Positions 1-11,970 of a DNA stretch of 64,000 nucleotides are shown piece by piece. A program made the translations under genes and the position numbers. The stretch is from NCBI GenBank assembly GCA_003667245.1, contig RCNN01000108.1, forward strand, positions 1 through 64,000, in the 5' to 3' direction. Below the pieces are notes generated by a model. That model searched no databases. It was not told the DNA's origin and saw only the letters and a list, made by a program, of their open reading frames with translations. The stretch comes from Heterostelium multicystogenum. Lineage: Eukaryota > Evosea > Eumycetozoa > Acytosteliales > Acytosteliaceae. Each line of letters starts with the position of its first letter. Position 1 is the stretch's first letter.

Positions 1-79
1 CCAGAAGGTCATAATTGTTCTGCTCCGACAATGATGGGCAGATCCAACAGAAATCTAGATTTGAATAACCTTTTGGAAA

Positions 80-345
80 AACTCTGGAGATAGAATCTGA
101 TCTGGTGGACAGCATCGAAGGAGGAACTGGATGCTGTCAAGATATATTCGATAATCTGACCGAAATCATTCAAAAGTGTTTAGAGCTACCGCCATGTCCA
201 AATTGTGCTGAAAGAGTTCGAGAATGAAAATTCAATGTCTGAAGATCTCGGCTGTGTGTTCTGTCTACATTCGAATCACTGTCACAAAGGACTACTGAAA
301 AGCATGGGTGTATCTTTATTTGTATCCAAGCACGAGTTTGATCAA
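80..345 (+). pseudogene. Cys-rich coding relic
   Basis: A plus-strand open stretch (about 80-226) has coding-like composition and ends in a C-P-N-C pair (ELPPCPNCAERVRE) before a stop. A second frame (about 240-350) carries a C-V-F-C pair with nearby His residues and then stops. Paired Cys motifs in two frames suggest a decayed zinc-binding protein, or a gene cut by the window edge with an indel. I do not recognise the family. The similar motif PPECNNCIREA lies on the minus strand near 1760, so the two may be related. Low confidence. Confidence 0.25.
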
Positions 346-438
346 CAGTAAGGCATATGCAATAAACAATCAAAAAATCTACTTGTTTTTCTATATTATT
401 TTTTATTACATATTATATATATTGATTGATTGATTGAT

Positions 439-994
439 TTATGACTGTGATGGTTGGAATCTGATATTATATTTAGCAGCATAGTCATTCAATTCTTTAG
501 TTTTAGCTTGTAATTGTTCTTCTAATTTTTTTAGTCAAATCTTTAATCTGTTGGTTTGTTGTTTGCGGTTAATTATAATTGACTTGTCAAAAGGGTCAGA
601 TCAATAATGATACATACGGCATCTCTTATTTGTTTAACAACTGGCAATACTTCACCTACGGTTTCTCTTATACCAAAACACACTCCTACCATTCTAAAAC
701 ATTTTCTTGAAGGTTTCTAATTTTTCGATTCAGATATAACTTGACTGTACATAAAGTATCATCGATTATAGTATAATAGATAAGCGCTATTGGTAAGTAT
801 CAAGTATCAAATATCGATCTGTTTAAACTAATTATTTAACTTGTATGACATACTTGTGTTCGCTAGCATCTGATTCAATCTCTGATAGTTTATTCATAAT
901 ACACTTTGTTGTGCTTTCATTTCTTTATAGTTAGCAACAATTTGCTCATTTGTAAGCTTTTGTTGTTGTTGTTGTTGTGTGTTGGTGAAGACAT
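439..994 (-). CDS. pfdn2: Prefoldin subunit 2 (frames interrupted)
   Basis: Prefoldin 2 is a beta-type subunit of the hexameric cytosolic chaperone that delivers unfolded actin and tubulin to the TRiC/CCT chaperonin. Reading leftwards, fragments in order match the family: LTNEQIVANYKEMKAQQ, then KLSEIESDASEHKYVIQ, then RKCFRMVG followed by ETVGEVLPVVKQ, and finally LEEQLQAKTKELNDYAAK and KYNIRF, equivalent to human QLQAKGKELNEF and KHNIRL. An intron with a GTATGT donor (exon end 618) and CAG acceptor (exon resumes 547) restores exactly the family length. A second intron probably lies around 715-850. Single-base breaks occur in the CAA run at the start, near 905 and in an A run near 530. They may be assembly errors, or the gene may be decaying. 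The start at 994 is the first ATG, before a short Gln/Asn run. Confidence 0.62.
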
Positions 995-1459
995 CTTTTA
1001 TCTTTATCGATTTTAATTAAACTTTGAAGTGAGAATCAATCGACTAATACCGATTTATGAAGTCAACTTAATGATCTAAATCTATCAAAAATTTTTAAAA
1101 AAACAAAATAAACTAAGTGGTTATCTCAAAGTAATGCAATGAACAGCATGTCATAACTAAAAGGACAAGATCACTCAAATGTTGATCATCAGCTTTCAAA
1201 ACAAAGGACATTAGAATATCAAATACTATCTATGAGAGATAGATAGATAGATATGTTCGTACTTTAGAAGTTGTTGTGGTCTACATTTTATCCATTATAG
1301 ATTGATGTTTGTTTGTGTATGGGGAATAACGATGTATTTATGTATAAATTATCATGATTTTATTATTATATCTATGTTACTTTAGTACTTTTATCACTTT
1401 AATTTATTTATTTGTTTTTTTGTTGTTGTTATAGTAAAGTTAAATATTGTAATGGTTAA
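995..1459. other. AT-rich spacer
   Basis: This is the promoter side of the prefoldin gene. It contains homopolymer runs and a short GATA repeat near 1235. I see no supported gene. Confidence 0.6.
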
Positions 1460-1790
1460 TAGTAGTAATATCGAAATGGTTGATGTTGTTGGCAAGCGAT
1501 TGGATGATGATACACAGAAAAAGTTAAGTCCAGTTTTTGGTTGCCTGCATTCGGCCTGTAAGTGCGTTTACGCAGATGTCCTTGTTTTCTGCATCCGAAG
1601 CAAGAGGATATTACATTTGGATTATCTTTTTGTTGTTGTAATAGACATCCACAACATGTGTATTCCTGGTTCCAAGCAATATACAGAGCAACTGTTCTAT
1701 TGACTCTATCTAAATCTAAATATGTAGTACCACACGGTGTGCCTCTCTAATACAATTGTTACATTCTGGTGGTACAGTCCTAAATAAGGT
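1460..1790 (-). pseudogene. Cys-rich zinc-finger-like relic
   Basis: The minus strand is open from about 1745 to 1460 without an ATG. It carries C-C-G-C and then CFGCRKQGH, a knuckle-like Cys/His arrangement. Just upstream, in a frame offset by one base, VPPECNNCIREA adds another C-x2-C pair. The paired Cys across a one-base break suggest one small zinc-binding protein, broken by decay or a sequencing indel. I do not recognise the family. The overlapping plus-strand frames look like shadows. Confidence 0.3.
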
Positions 1791-1799
1791 ACCAATAAG

Positions 1800-2913
1800 T
1801 CAGTCAGTCAATCAATCTAATCTAATTTATCTAACTCTTTAAATCTATCTATCTATCTATAAATTAGTCCATAGATTTAAATATACATACACTATTTACA
1901 GAATTAATTATAAATAATAATACTATGATAGCCAACTTTATATTATTATTCATTTTCCGATGTTTCCAGCTAATATTAATTAATATTCTAACAGTAATTT
2001 ATATTTTGGAAATTAAAATTATATTGTTAATTTATTTATATATATAAAGATAGATAATTGAATTGTTTAATTGTGATTATTTGGATCAATTTTATGTTAA
2101 TAATAATAATAATAATAATTATATTTTAAAATGGAGAACAAAGTGAATATACTTATTTGTATTTTATAATTCCCTCTATCACCCTTAAAATAACTAAACA
2201 TAAATATCCAATATTTCAATTGCTATTACTACTACTTCTTTATTATTATTACTATTATTATTATTAACATCAATTACACTACACATTTTAGTAATGTGTT
2301 ATTAGTCCAACTTTTATATAACATAATATATGTACCAAAACATATATTACATATAATACATATGATCAAAAATACCATCCCACACCCACACCTATTGTGT
2401 ACAAGTCAAAACAAATAACAATCAACAAAAACACTTAATGATCATTCTCTCACTAAAGTAACAAATACAAACAACACCATCATTGATTGACTGAGTGAGT
2501 GAGTGATTGATGAATCTCTACGTTGACCAAAAGAAGAAAACAGGATTATTATAAAAGTGAAAAGATACCACTTAAACAAATCCAGTCATCCATTCTCTAA
2601 AAGAATTTTATGTTGACTATTACTGCTACTTACTTACAATTTTTTTCTACTTATTGATCACTCTTGCTTGATGAAGATGAAATTAATAAACTATCAATAC
2701 TTTTGTAAACTTGTTTCCCATCCTCTGATTTCTCACATATCTGTTAATTGATGGATCATTAACAAAAATTGTAACAGTGACGACAGAGGGTTGGATTTCA
2801 GTTTGGTACCTATCAGTAAGGTAATATGACAAATGATATGTTGAATTTTTTGAGACATCCTCTTTTTGTTTTTTGTTTTTTTATTTGAACTTTCTACTTT
2901 TGAAAGAATGATT
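1800..2913. other. AT-rich spacer, no gene seen
   Basis: It consists of low-complexity AT sequence with TCTA and TTA/TAA microsatellite runs. No open frame has coding character and no RNA gene was recognised. Confidence 0.6.
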
Positions 2914-3551
2914 CTAGGAAGGTGAGGTTATATTGGAACTGGATATTGAATTTTGAAGATCTAGCAATCTCTGTTGAATTAATCTTCTTTCTATTTCAAT
3001 ATCTTTTTCTTTGATTCTTTCTTCCAGGTTAAGTAGCAGATCCAATGTATCTATAAGGATGACTGTTACAATTTTGGTCTACAGTACTATTGGACTTTTT
3101 CCGAAAGCTGTATTTTTGGATAGTCTAACTTTATTTAATAGGTTGGTGAGAAGATCATCGACCAATGGAAGCACATGTGCATTGATTAAAACTCCTAATT
3201 CATTAGTAAAGCTGTACTGCAGTAGGTTTATGTGTCAAAATCACCAAGCAACGCACCAACTGAATTTTAAAATTCCATCAATAACTTTGTCCCAGATGCA
3301 CATTCAATGAGTTGTCTTTGTAGTCAATTAAATGAGTAAGAGAATCTATTAAATTGTTCAAGAGGTTCGATAGAATATTTGGTTTTGCCATTTGGAAAAT
3401 GATTTGAAATGTCACCTCTTCCAACACCTCCTTTGTTATTGCTACCAGATCCAACACTTGAAACCTCATCAGTGGAGATAGAACTTGCAAAAACTATTTT
3501 ACTAATAGATATTAAGATTATAGAAATTATTATTAATTTTACCAACTTCAT
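2914..3551 (-). pseudogene. Small secreted protein, frame-broken paralogue of next gene
   Basis: It begins with a signal peptide (MKLVKLIIISIILISISKIV, cleaved near FASS), then a Ser/Gly-rich stretch. The reading then moves between frames through NILSNLLNNLIDSLTHL, LGVLINAHVLPLVDDL and LLTNLLNKV, and ends with a charged tail (LEERIKEKDIEIERR) near 2914. The Leu-rich blocks match, in order, those of the gene at 3907-4613 (LLSNLLGG, LVPLLTKLLNGLLG), so the two are tandem paralogues. At least three frame changes and an in-frame stop near 3215 suggest a pseudogene. Indel errors could explain part of this. Function unknown. Confidence 0.4.
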
Positions 3552-3906
3552 TGTTATATTGATCTAAATGAATGTTATGATTGATGGATCAAATTTAATA
3601 AGATTATAAAATGATTGTAATTGATTAATTGATTCTCTATTTTGCAAATTTATTTTATTAGAGAAAATTTAATCAAATATTTAGTTTAGGTTGGTAAAAC
3701 TTGGAAGATTAATACTATAGTTTTTAGTAGAGATTTATAGTTATTTAGTTTAATAAAATAGGAATGTTTATTTAAAATGATATAAAAAATAGGTTGTTGG
3801 TGTAGTGGTTGTTATTTGTTGTCATTAATATTTAAATCCATTAATTGATGAATTAAAGATATTTAGAATTAAATAACAATAATATAAAGATTAATTTTTT
3901 AGATCA
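3552..3906. other. Spacer between paralogues
   Basis: This AT-rich 355-base stretch separates two same-strand paralogous genes. It probably holds the promoter of the downstream copy. Nothing else was seen. Confidence 0.5.
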
Positions 3907-4613
3907 TTAATTATTAATTGGTATAACTATAGATCTATTGGGCGTGAGCTGGGGTGTCTCTTTCCAAGATGTCGTTGACCTCTTGGAGGAACTGGCAACT
4001 TCTTCGTCCATGACTTGTTGCATCTCAGCGAGAACGATGGATGGGTCCAAATAGACAGTCTTGCTGATGTGAAACAGTGTTACCCAATGGGGTCTTACCA
4101 AGGAGACCGTTCAAGAGCTTGGTTAACAATGGAACGAGTTTGTCCTTGAGGGCACCGGAAAGAGAGTTGAAAGTGGCGGCCAATTCTGGCTTGTGGAGGG
4201 CGTTGGAGAGCAAACCACCAACTGGCTTGAGGAGGTTGTCGACTAATGAACCAACAGAGACGTTGACACCACCAGATTTGTCCTTGGTGACGACACCACC
4301 AAGTAAGTTGGAAAGGAGATCACCGACATTTCTAAGCTGGAGCAAGTCCACCAAGAAGTCCATCTTGACCTTCGATATCATATAATTGTTTGTTACGGTT
4401 ATTGTCTAATAATTCTAACTAATTGAGCGATTTCCTCATCAGTTGGTTGTTGATATGAAGCCTAAAAAAGAGAAACAAAGTAAATACTAAACATGTTAAG
4501 AATAAAAATATCCTATAATTTTTATTTTTTATAAATATTTATAGGAACACTTAGTAGGCATTGGTGGCCAACATCAACAGCAGGACAAATACTGCAAAGA
4601 TTTTAGTATTCAT
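3907..4613 (-). CDS. Small secreted Leu-rich protein of unknown function
   Basis: Exon 1 encodes a signal peptide, MNTKIFAVFVLLLMLATNAY. A short intron follows, ending at a TTTTTTAG acceptor, and exon 2 starts at 4461 with SYQQPTDEEIAQLVRI. The donor reads TACTAAGT, which would be a normal TAC|GTAAGT if one G were missing. Frames then shift near 4405, 4345 and 4070. Joined, the protein carries hydrophobic repeated blocks (NVGDLLSNLLGGVV, SVGSLVDNLLKPVGG, LVPLLTKLLNGLLG) and a polar tail ending SIVIPINN. Such regular Leu spacing suggests amphipathic helices. Its neighbour at 2914-3551 is a decayed copy. I do not recognise the family. The breaks may be assembly errors. Confidence 0.5.
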
Positions 4614-6139
4614 TTTATGTAAATATTTTAGTAAATACAGACAAACAGCTTTGATTTGAAATGAATGAAACTGAGTAATCTCTTTTTATAGTAGATGGAG
4701 CAAGTAGGAAACTTTGACTAATATTATTTAAATTAAATTGGTGATAATTGATTTAATTTCATTCTCCTCCTCCATCTTTATTAACATAGCACCATGGACT
4801 TTCTTAAAGTATTGATTCTTAAAAAATTATTATACAAGTTCATATTGATGATATTCACTTTCTGATCCATATTCATATTGATATTCACAGCTCCAAATAT
4901 ATGATATATTTGTATTCTCATTTCATATTACCATGATACCACGTGCAGTGAAATCAATCAAACTAATCACTGTAATTAGTATACTCAATTCATATGACTA
5001 CTGAACATAACTTACCCCAATAAAGTTCATGTTCAACATTTCATATGAAATCATTTATTTGGTATGATGTGATGTTTCATTTCTTCTTGATTTATTCAAA
5101 ACAAAACTCATGTGCATCACATCATTCACCTATGTGAGTAACACTCATACATACATACCCATTTTTTGATCTATTATATATATCCATTTTCATCCATATT
5201 GATTTTGAAGTTGGGGTGAAAAAGGTGGGATGTGAATGTTCACATCATTTCACTAGTAGTGGTAGGTTCATCAAAAGTGGGTGTTGTTAGTTATTCAAGT
5301 GAAGATAATATTATTATTTCATATGCATTGCATTATTGTGATTCCATATACTATGAGTTAAATAGTCATTGTACATTTTTATCAGATATACAAATAACAA
5401 TACCAAAATTGAATAATCATTTTATTTTCATGAGATACTGTTGTTATTAATATTGTTGTTGTAGTTGTTATTTTTGCTTTACAAAAGATGTAAATGACAA
5501 TAAAATATATTGTAATTATAAAATATAATCTTTAGTTTAGTGGTAGCGAATCATTAAAAATAGGATGAATATTATTTGATTTGTTAATGATATCAAAGAG
5601 TTAATTAAGGTGATTATCATACATAAATGATGGCTATGATAAAACAATTTATTATAACCCACCAACAACAACCAACCGACTAACCAACCAACCAATCAGC
5701 CTATAAGTCAATCAATCATTAAAAAAACCAATTGTAAGTAATGAGTGGATTAATAAAACCACATTTCAAATAACATTGAATGATATGAAGATAAATATGA
5801 AATAATAGCATTCTAATATTGAAATCAAATAAATTGAAGTAACAACATTTACCCCCAAAGTACAGGGTGAATATACATTGTATTTTTGTTTATTTATACA
5901 TATCTTGTTTTACTCACAAAGAAATTATCATTATATTGATTATATATTGATAAAGCATTGATTTATTGTTATTATAATAATGGTTATAATAAGAAATTAA
6001 ATGCTAAAAACATAGTCCATTTGACAAAACTAAAGAGGAGGAAGTTTGAAATTCACTCCTAAAAACACCAAACTTCACATAAAGTTAGAATCCACCTATT
6101 GTGGTAAAACTACTACTAGGGACCTTATTACCTCATGAA
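4614..6139. other. AT-rich spacer, no gene seen
   Basis: About 1.5 kb of AT-rich sequence. The longest open frame (5232-5450) has no start context, homology or codon bias I can support. Confidence 0.55.
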
Positions 6140-6309
6140 TTCACTGTCAAGGTATAGATACCAATCTTGGCATTGTAGATTCTAGATTTGACAACACCTG
6201 TATCTACCACATAGCAAATACCATTGATTGTCAATGAGGTCTCAGCAATATTGGTGCAATAATCACCTTTCTTGTGCCTTTAGGGCACGCTCGAATACCT
6301 TCATCTGTC
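6140..6309 (-). pseudogene. Relic fragment of DHX33-type helicase gene
   Basis: About 170 bases here align at high identity, with few substitutions and small indels, to 53180-53350 inside the DEAH helicase gene of this window. Both copies lie in the same orientation relative to the window. The fragment covers the region encoding the ATP-hydrolysis motif after the SAT motif ([13 protein letters not shown], then VVDTG). No other helicase sequence flanks it, so it is a dispersed, non-functional fragment. It reads AATATTG where the parent reads AATAATTG, so the relic keeps the open frame and the parent appears to have an extra base. Confidence 0.85.
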
Positions 6310-6580
6310 CTTGAAAAGCTAAAAGGACCTATACTAGGGTTCCTCTTTACAACATGGACGAAACAAAAAACAAATATATATCAATCCAACAATATCAAAC
6401 ATATCCATACAAAAAAATTATTCTAGTTTCAATTGTTAATAACAAATTAATCAAAAACTGGATATTAATTCCGTTGTCTTATTTAAGTGATCAATTTTGT
6501 GAGTTCTTTTCTAATATAGATCTCTTTCTTGTGAAATTATATTTGAAAATAGAAGAAAAAAGGAATATGGTAAACTTCAT

Positions 6581-7254
6581 TTATTCACTGTTGGTTGGAG
6601 TATCAAAATACTCAACCAGTGCATTGATGAATTTAAGTGAAAAATCAAATTCCTCAAGATTAGCTGGGTCACTCAAATCTATATCCATATTCATTCTCAT
6701 CGCCATTGATTGCAAGTCATCTAAATCCAATTGAGTCTTTCCTCCTGGGAATTTGAAACGGAAGAAATAGCTTAACTACATTTGATGAGAGAAAAGTTAT
6801 TAGATATACTGGAAAAGAGGTTTGGATTTGAAAATGTTGAACTTACAAATCCTTTCAAAGCTGGGTGAGCCTTAAAGAATTTTGATATTGCGTCTATGAG
6901 GGGTTGGGCAATATCACCACCTTTTAGAGCATTAATAATGAATTGGAGAGAACTTGGTTTGGTAGGACCTGGAGTTGGAGTCACAGCACCTATAGTTGCT
7001 GGAGAGGTAGGTGGTTTGGTAGCACCAAAAAGTCCTGCAAAGTTAGGTAGTTTAGGAGGTTGAGTGGGAGGTTGAGTAGGAGGTTGAGTTGGAGGAAGAG
7101 TAGGGGTAGGCTTAGGAGGATCAGTAGCATCACATTTACGACCAAAGATGGGAATACAAATATCTAGGTCTTCCTCAGCATTTCCATCAGCTTCTGTGGC
7201 CAAGCATGTTCCGACAACCAACAAAATTACTAACAAAGTATATTTAATCCTCAT
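6581..7254 (-). CDS. Secreted Pro/Thr-rich protein, unknown function
   Basis: The protein starts with a clear signal peptide (MRIKYTLLVILLVVGTCLA). After an acidic segment with two Cys comes a Pro/Thr linker with tandem PPTQ repeats, then a C-terminal helical domain (LQFIINALKGG, LIDAISKFFKAHPALKGF). A 71-base intron has a GTAAGT donor (exon 1 ends 6847) and an ATGTAG acceptor (exon 2 starts 6775). Joining restores an open frame through FFRFKFPGGKTQLDLDDL to ALVEYFDTPTNSE and a stop, about 200 residues in all. This gene has no frame breaks. The layout suggests an extracellular mature domain on a flexible stalk. I do not recognise the family. Confidence 0.7.
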
Positions 7255-7551
7255 TCTATTTATTTTTATGAATACTTTAGAATATGATGAATAAATTGTG
7301 TTCAGATGAGCATGTAATGATTACTGAACCGAACAACAATGATAGGATAATGAAATGAATTTTAAAATAATTATTAATAATACCATGAAATTCTTGATCA
7401 AAATAAATATATTCATTTCCACAACATATCCATATCCTTTCCATATTGATATCCATGTAAAATGGTAATTAATATTTTCATAGTGTATAAACAGTATTAT
7501 GTAATGCCACAGTAGTAATATTACTTTTAATACTAGTGTTATTATTATTTT

Positions 7552-9970
7552 TTATTCTGAGGAGGAAGTGGTAGTAGTGGTTGTAGAAGTTGTTGTTGTT
7601 GTTGTGGTGGTGGTTTCTGTGTCATTGTTGTTATTGTTGTCGTTGCCAGTGTTTTCAGTATTTACACTACTATCAACCTTTCGATCACCTTTTTGCTTTT
7701 CAATTTTAACCTTTAATATGTTTGCCATGGATTGAATCTCTTGTTTCTGTACTAATAAATGAATAGATCTCTTTCCTCTCCAAACACAGAATTTCATACT
7801 AAAGAAATAAAATAAAATAATATTGGTTAATTTTGATTGATGTTGGTTGATCTTATAGTTAACTGCTATTACCCTCTGGTATGTGTATCTTCTCCAGTGA
7901 CTCTAATTACAAAACAACCTGGATCCAATGCCTCCAATTGCTTGGCGAGCTCCTCTCTGAAATCTGTAAACAATGGCTCGGTTACTCTGATGATTTGTAG
8001 TAGCTCATCGTGTGAGAACTCAATGACACGCTTGGACATGAATGGCTCTACCCAGTTGATGGCGTCTTGAGAGACACGGTATGGGCATTGCATCATACCG
8101 AGACCGTCGTGCTTCTGGAGTGACTTCAAACCAGCGTTGATGATCTTAAGACGACGATTGGTGTCACCCTTGATGATATTCATGATTGGCTTTGATGCCA
8201 AATACAATTTGGCAGACTTTTCGGAACGAGTCAATAAGTTGTCGACTGGGAAATCCTTCAATCCATAAAAGTCTGAAACGAGCTCAATCTCCTTTTTGTC
8301 TTGTTCGGTCAATAAGTTGAATGGTTCTTCAAAGAACTTTTGGAAAGCTGCTTTCTTTTCTTTTTCTTTCTTTGGTGGAGCAACTGGTGATTCAGTTGTT
8401 GATTCGGTGACTGGTGATTCAGTTGATTCAGTTGGTTCAGTGACTGGTGATTCAGTTGTTGATTCAGTGACTGGTGATTCGGTTGTTGTGGTTGAACTTG
8501 TTGCGTTTTCATGTCTGACAATCAAACGCTTTCCAATTTGATTTGGGAAATCTGATACTTTTTCTAAAACGGTAATAAAGAATCCTCCAGTGTCTTGGAG
8601 ATGTGGGTAGACACGCATGCAGTGTTGGAGTCCAATTGATTCGGCAACCTCTTTGGTTGGTGGGAAGAAAGTGGGTTGAATACGATCCTTCTTTTCGGCT
8701 GGCACAGCGTCGTAAGTTGAGTAAAGCTCACCTGTCTCCTTGTCTATGACGGGCCATGAATGCATACCGTTGGCACGCTTGAGTGCTGGGTGCATTGCGC
8801 TGACATCGACAATACGCATGGAACCTTGAGAACGAGCAATGAGTGCAGCAACGACTGCCTCATTCTCAAGGGGATTGAGTGAACATGTTGAGTAAACCAT
8901 TCTTCCACCGACCTTCAAGAGATTGGCAGCACGAATGGCAATTTGGAGTTGAAGTGGGTGGAGTGCAGAACCAAAGTTGTTCTTCCAACGTCCCCAGAGA
9001 TCTGGATTCTTACGCATGGTTCCGTCACCGGAGCATGGTACGTCTGCAAGGATACGATCGAAGAGAAGTGGTCCACCAAGCTCGTTACCTAGATTCAACA
9101 ATGGGAAGTGTTGAGCTTCGTGATTGGTGATGATAATTGCTGGACTACCAAGACGAGCAGTTTGGTGAACAAGCATGTAGCAACGGTTGGTGTCAACGTC
9201 GTTTGCAATGACCAAACCAGTTGGCAATGATTTTTCGGCGAGTCCTTGGTGAATGGACTCGATCAACTGTGTTGTCTTTGAACCTGGAGCAGCGCACATA
9301 TCGAGTACGACATGCTCTGGCTTGACGTCCATAAATACTGGTGGAATCATCGAGACGGTCTCTTGACGTGTCAAGTTACCTTGCTCAGAGTGATGCATCA
9401 AAAATTGGTGGAACTCTGCCAAAACATTATTCTTACGGAAAGCCTTCTTTGGCAATGATGAGTGCCAACCCAAATGATTTGGATACCACTCGATCTCTGA
9501 TAAGGTAGTAAAGTTTTGTCCTTCAATTTCGACCTCCTTTGGTAACTTTGAAATGACCTGATTCAACTGATCTCTGACGATCTGTGTCATAGTTTCGCCA
9601 ATTGATGTATTTATTTCTGAAAGTAGTTGGTAAAGGCTTACCCATAGTTTCCATAAATTGTTTCCACTCATCCCTCATTTGGAATTATATTCATTTTCTA
9701 GAGATCATCAATGTTTGTTTAAACAGTATAAAGTATATTCAACCTTAATATATATTATTCCATTAATGATCAGCTTGATCATTTACCTTATAATAATCTT
9801 CAAATTGTTCATTTCTTGCAACTATATCATTCCAAGACTTGGGATTGGTTCCTTGTTCCCAAGTGGTAGCTGTACCGGATGCGGTGCGAGTTTTCTTTCT
9901 GAGCTTGAGAATCATCTCTTTCTCTGTAGGAACCATTCTTCTTATTATTCTTCTTTCTCTTTCCAACCAT
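7552..9970 (-). CDS. nsun2: NSUN2-type tRNA cytosine-5 methyltransferase
   Basis: NSUN2/Trm4 methylates C5 of cytosines in tRNA and other RNAs using SAM. Visible features are the SAM-binding motif VVLDMCAAPGSKT, the DRILADVPCSGDGTMRKN loop with motif IV PC, and MVYSTCSLNP with the catalytic TC Cys. The C-terminal PUA-like tail VWRGKRSIHLLV matches the family end. Three exons: 9970-9787 (basic MVGKRKK start, then SWNDIVARNEQFEDYY), 9697-7873 and 7798-7552. The last join gives TRG-MKFCVW. Single-base breaks lie in exon 1 and near 9675 and 9618; correcting them gives EWKQFMETM and FRINTS, as in the family. A dictyostelid-specific insert of ESPVTEST-type repeats sits near 8380-8500, and the protein ends in a Thr/Asn run. 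It is divergent from eIF2-beta. Confidence 0.92.
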
Positions 9971-10506
9971 TTTCTCAACACAACAAACAATAACTGAATA
10001 CTATCTACTATAAATATAATATAATATAATATATTAAAAAAGTGGACGGCGTTTTGTCGTTTATGATAATTATTAATTCATTCAATTTCTCTCTTTCTTT
10101 CGTTTTTCTTGTTTTTATTTTATTTTTTTATTTTTTGTTTTTTGATTTTTTGATTTTGTTTAAATTGTTATTATTATTATTATTTTTAAAAAATGTGATA
10201 CAATGCAACCGCATAAGAAGTTCGAATGTTGATATGCAAGTTGCACTTAACACACTTGTCAATTCATTCTTTCTTTTTTTAATTTTTTTATTTTAGTTTT
10301 ATTCAATTTTTTTTTTTTTTTTTTTGAAAAACATAAGAAAACTACTACTATTATTATTGGAGTTGAGGTGGAAACTACTATTTAAGTTGATAAAGGGTAA
10401 ATATTTAATAATCTTAATAGATTAATATAATATATAATATAATATAATATATATTTAATATAGACTTATTATTGTTATTGTTATTTAGCTTAGAATATCA
10501 TACATA
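9971..10506. promoter_or_regulatory. Divergent promoter region, NSUN2 / eIF2-beta
   Basis: A 536-base AT-rich region lies between two genes transcribed away from each other. It holds oligo-T tracts, including one of 19 T at 10307-10325, which are common in dictyostelid promoters. No specific factor site is claimed. Confidence 0.5.
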
Positions 10507-11602
10507 ATGTCAGAAACAACTGAAGATTTACCAACTTTTGACTTGAGTCAAAAGAAGAAGAAGAAGAGCACTAAAGACACTGTCACTGGTATGTATTATT
10601 ATTGTTGTTGTTATTGAAGTTGTTGGCATAACCGACTGTATGGAGAAGGTATTAACATTTGATATCATTTGAACATCTTGACTTTTAGCTGAAGAAAAGA
10701 AAAAACTTAAGAGCCAAGTTTTAGCAAGCGTTGAACAACAAGAAGAGGAAGGAGATGATGGTGAAATTGTAATTAAAGAGGAAAAGAAGAAGAAGAAGTC
10801 ATCAAGATCAAAGGAAGCTGCTGCTGAGCCAGCCGCCGCTGATGATGAGGAACCAATCGATTTCGGAAAGAAGAAGAAGTCATCAAGATCAAAGGAAAAA
10901 TCAACAACAGAGGAAGCAGGTGAAGATGAAGCAAATGTTTTGGATTTCTCTGGAAAGAAGAAGAAGAAGTCATCAAAGTCCAAGGAGGAAGGTGAAGCAT
11001 CTGGAGATGCCGCCGCTGAAGATGAAGACAGCAGCGAAATCTCTGGTACTCCATGGGTTGGATCAGACCGTGACTACAAATACTCAGAGTTGACCTACAG
11101 AATCTATCACCTCTTACAGACCAACAACCCAGAGTTGATCTCTGACCAGAAACGTCAAATGAAGACACCAGTTGTTTTCCGTGACGGTTCCAGAAAGACT
11201 GTCTGGGCCAACTTTGCCGAAATCTGTCAAACGTAAGTAGAATAACCAATCAAATTCGCTTGTACACGATATCTAATCTCATCATCTTCAATATGCAGAT
11301 TGAACCGTAAGCCAGAACATTTGTTGTCTTACGTCTTCACTGAGTTGGGTTCCAACGGTTCTGTCGACGGTAACCAACGTTTGGTTATCAAGGGTAGATT
11401 CTCACCACAACAAATCGAAGTCGTTATTCGTCATTATATTAGTGAATACGTTGCTTGCCGTAATTGCAAGAGTGCCAACACTGTTTTAGAGAGAACCAAT
11501 CGTTTATACTTTTTGTTATGTAATGTTTGTAACTCTAAGAGATCCGTCGTTGTCATCAAGAAAGGTATCGAAGTCGGAAAGAACAAGCAAAAGGAAGGAT
11601 AA
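10507..11602 (+). CDS. eif2s2: Translation initiation factor eIF2 beta subunit
   Basis: eIF2-beta is part of the GTP-binding eIF2 complex that brings initiator tRNA to the ribosome and contacts eIF5 and eIF2B. Exons are 10507-10588, 10689-11232 and 11299-11602, with joins T-AEEKKKLK and T-LNRKPEHLL, all in frame. The N-terminal half has the family's three Lys blocks (QKKKKKS, KKKKKSSRSK, FGKKKKSS and a further copy). The C-terminal half has the conserved domain (YSELTYRIYHLL, LVIKGRF) and a C2-C2 zinc ribbon, CRNCKSANTVL with CNVCNSKRSV. It ends in a Lys-rich tail. No frame breaks. It is convergent with pinin. Confidence 0.95.
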
Positions 11603-11970
11603 ATTCATTAATAGTAATAGAAACAACAATAACAACACCAACACGCAGCTGTTTAATCGACTTTGCCATAATTATCATCAACTTCACATCCATCCACTTC
11701 ACAATCATACACTCACCAACAACATAATTAAAACGGTTCGAAACTTTCTAATCGCGATAGTTGCACAACTATTTCACTACCTCTTTGTGAGCAGTAGTAG
11801 GTTTAGCTGTACATAATCACCAATTCTTTTAGAACAGATAGATAAAAGTAAAAAAGATAAAAAAAAAAAGATAAAATATAAAACATATAAAATAAAGATT
11901 TTTTATAATATATTATTTAAACTAATTTGTTTAGTTATGTATTGCATTGAATTGCATTGGTCACCATGTA
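11603..11970. terminator. Convergent 3' region, eIF2-beta / pinin
   Basis: This 368-base region separates two convergent genes and presumably carries both polyadenylation sites. AATAAA-like and A-rich runs lie near 11850-11900. Confidence 0.45.

Noticed and set aside
5232..5450. Plus-strand 72-codon ORF
   Set aside because: Composition matches the spacer, and it has no splice context or homology.
10528..11249. Minus-strand frames opposite eIF2-beta
   Set aside because: The plus-strand gene has three spliced exons and clear homology; the Phe/Ser-rich antisense frames come from its Lys blocks.
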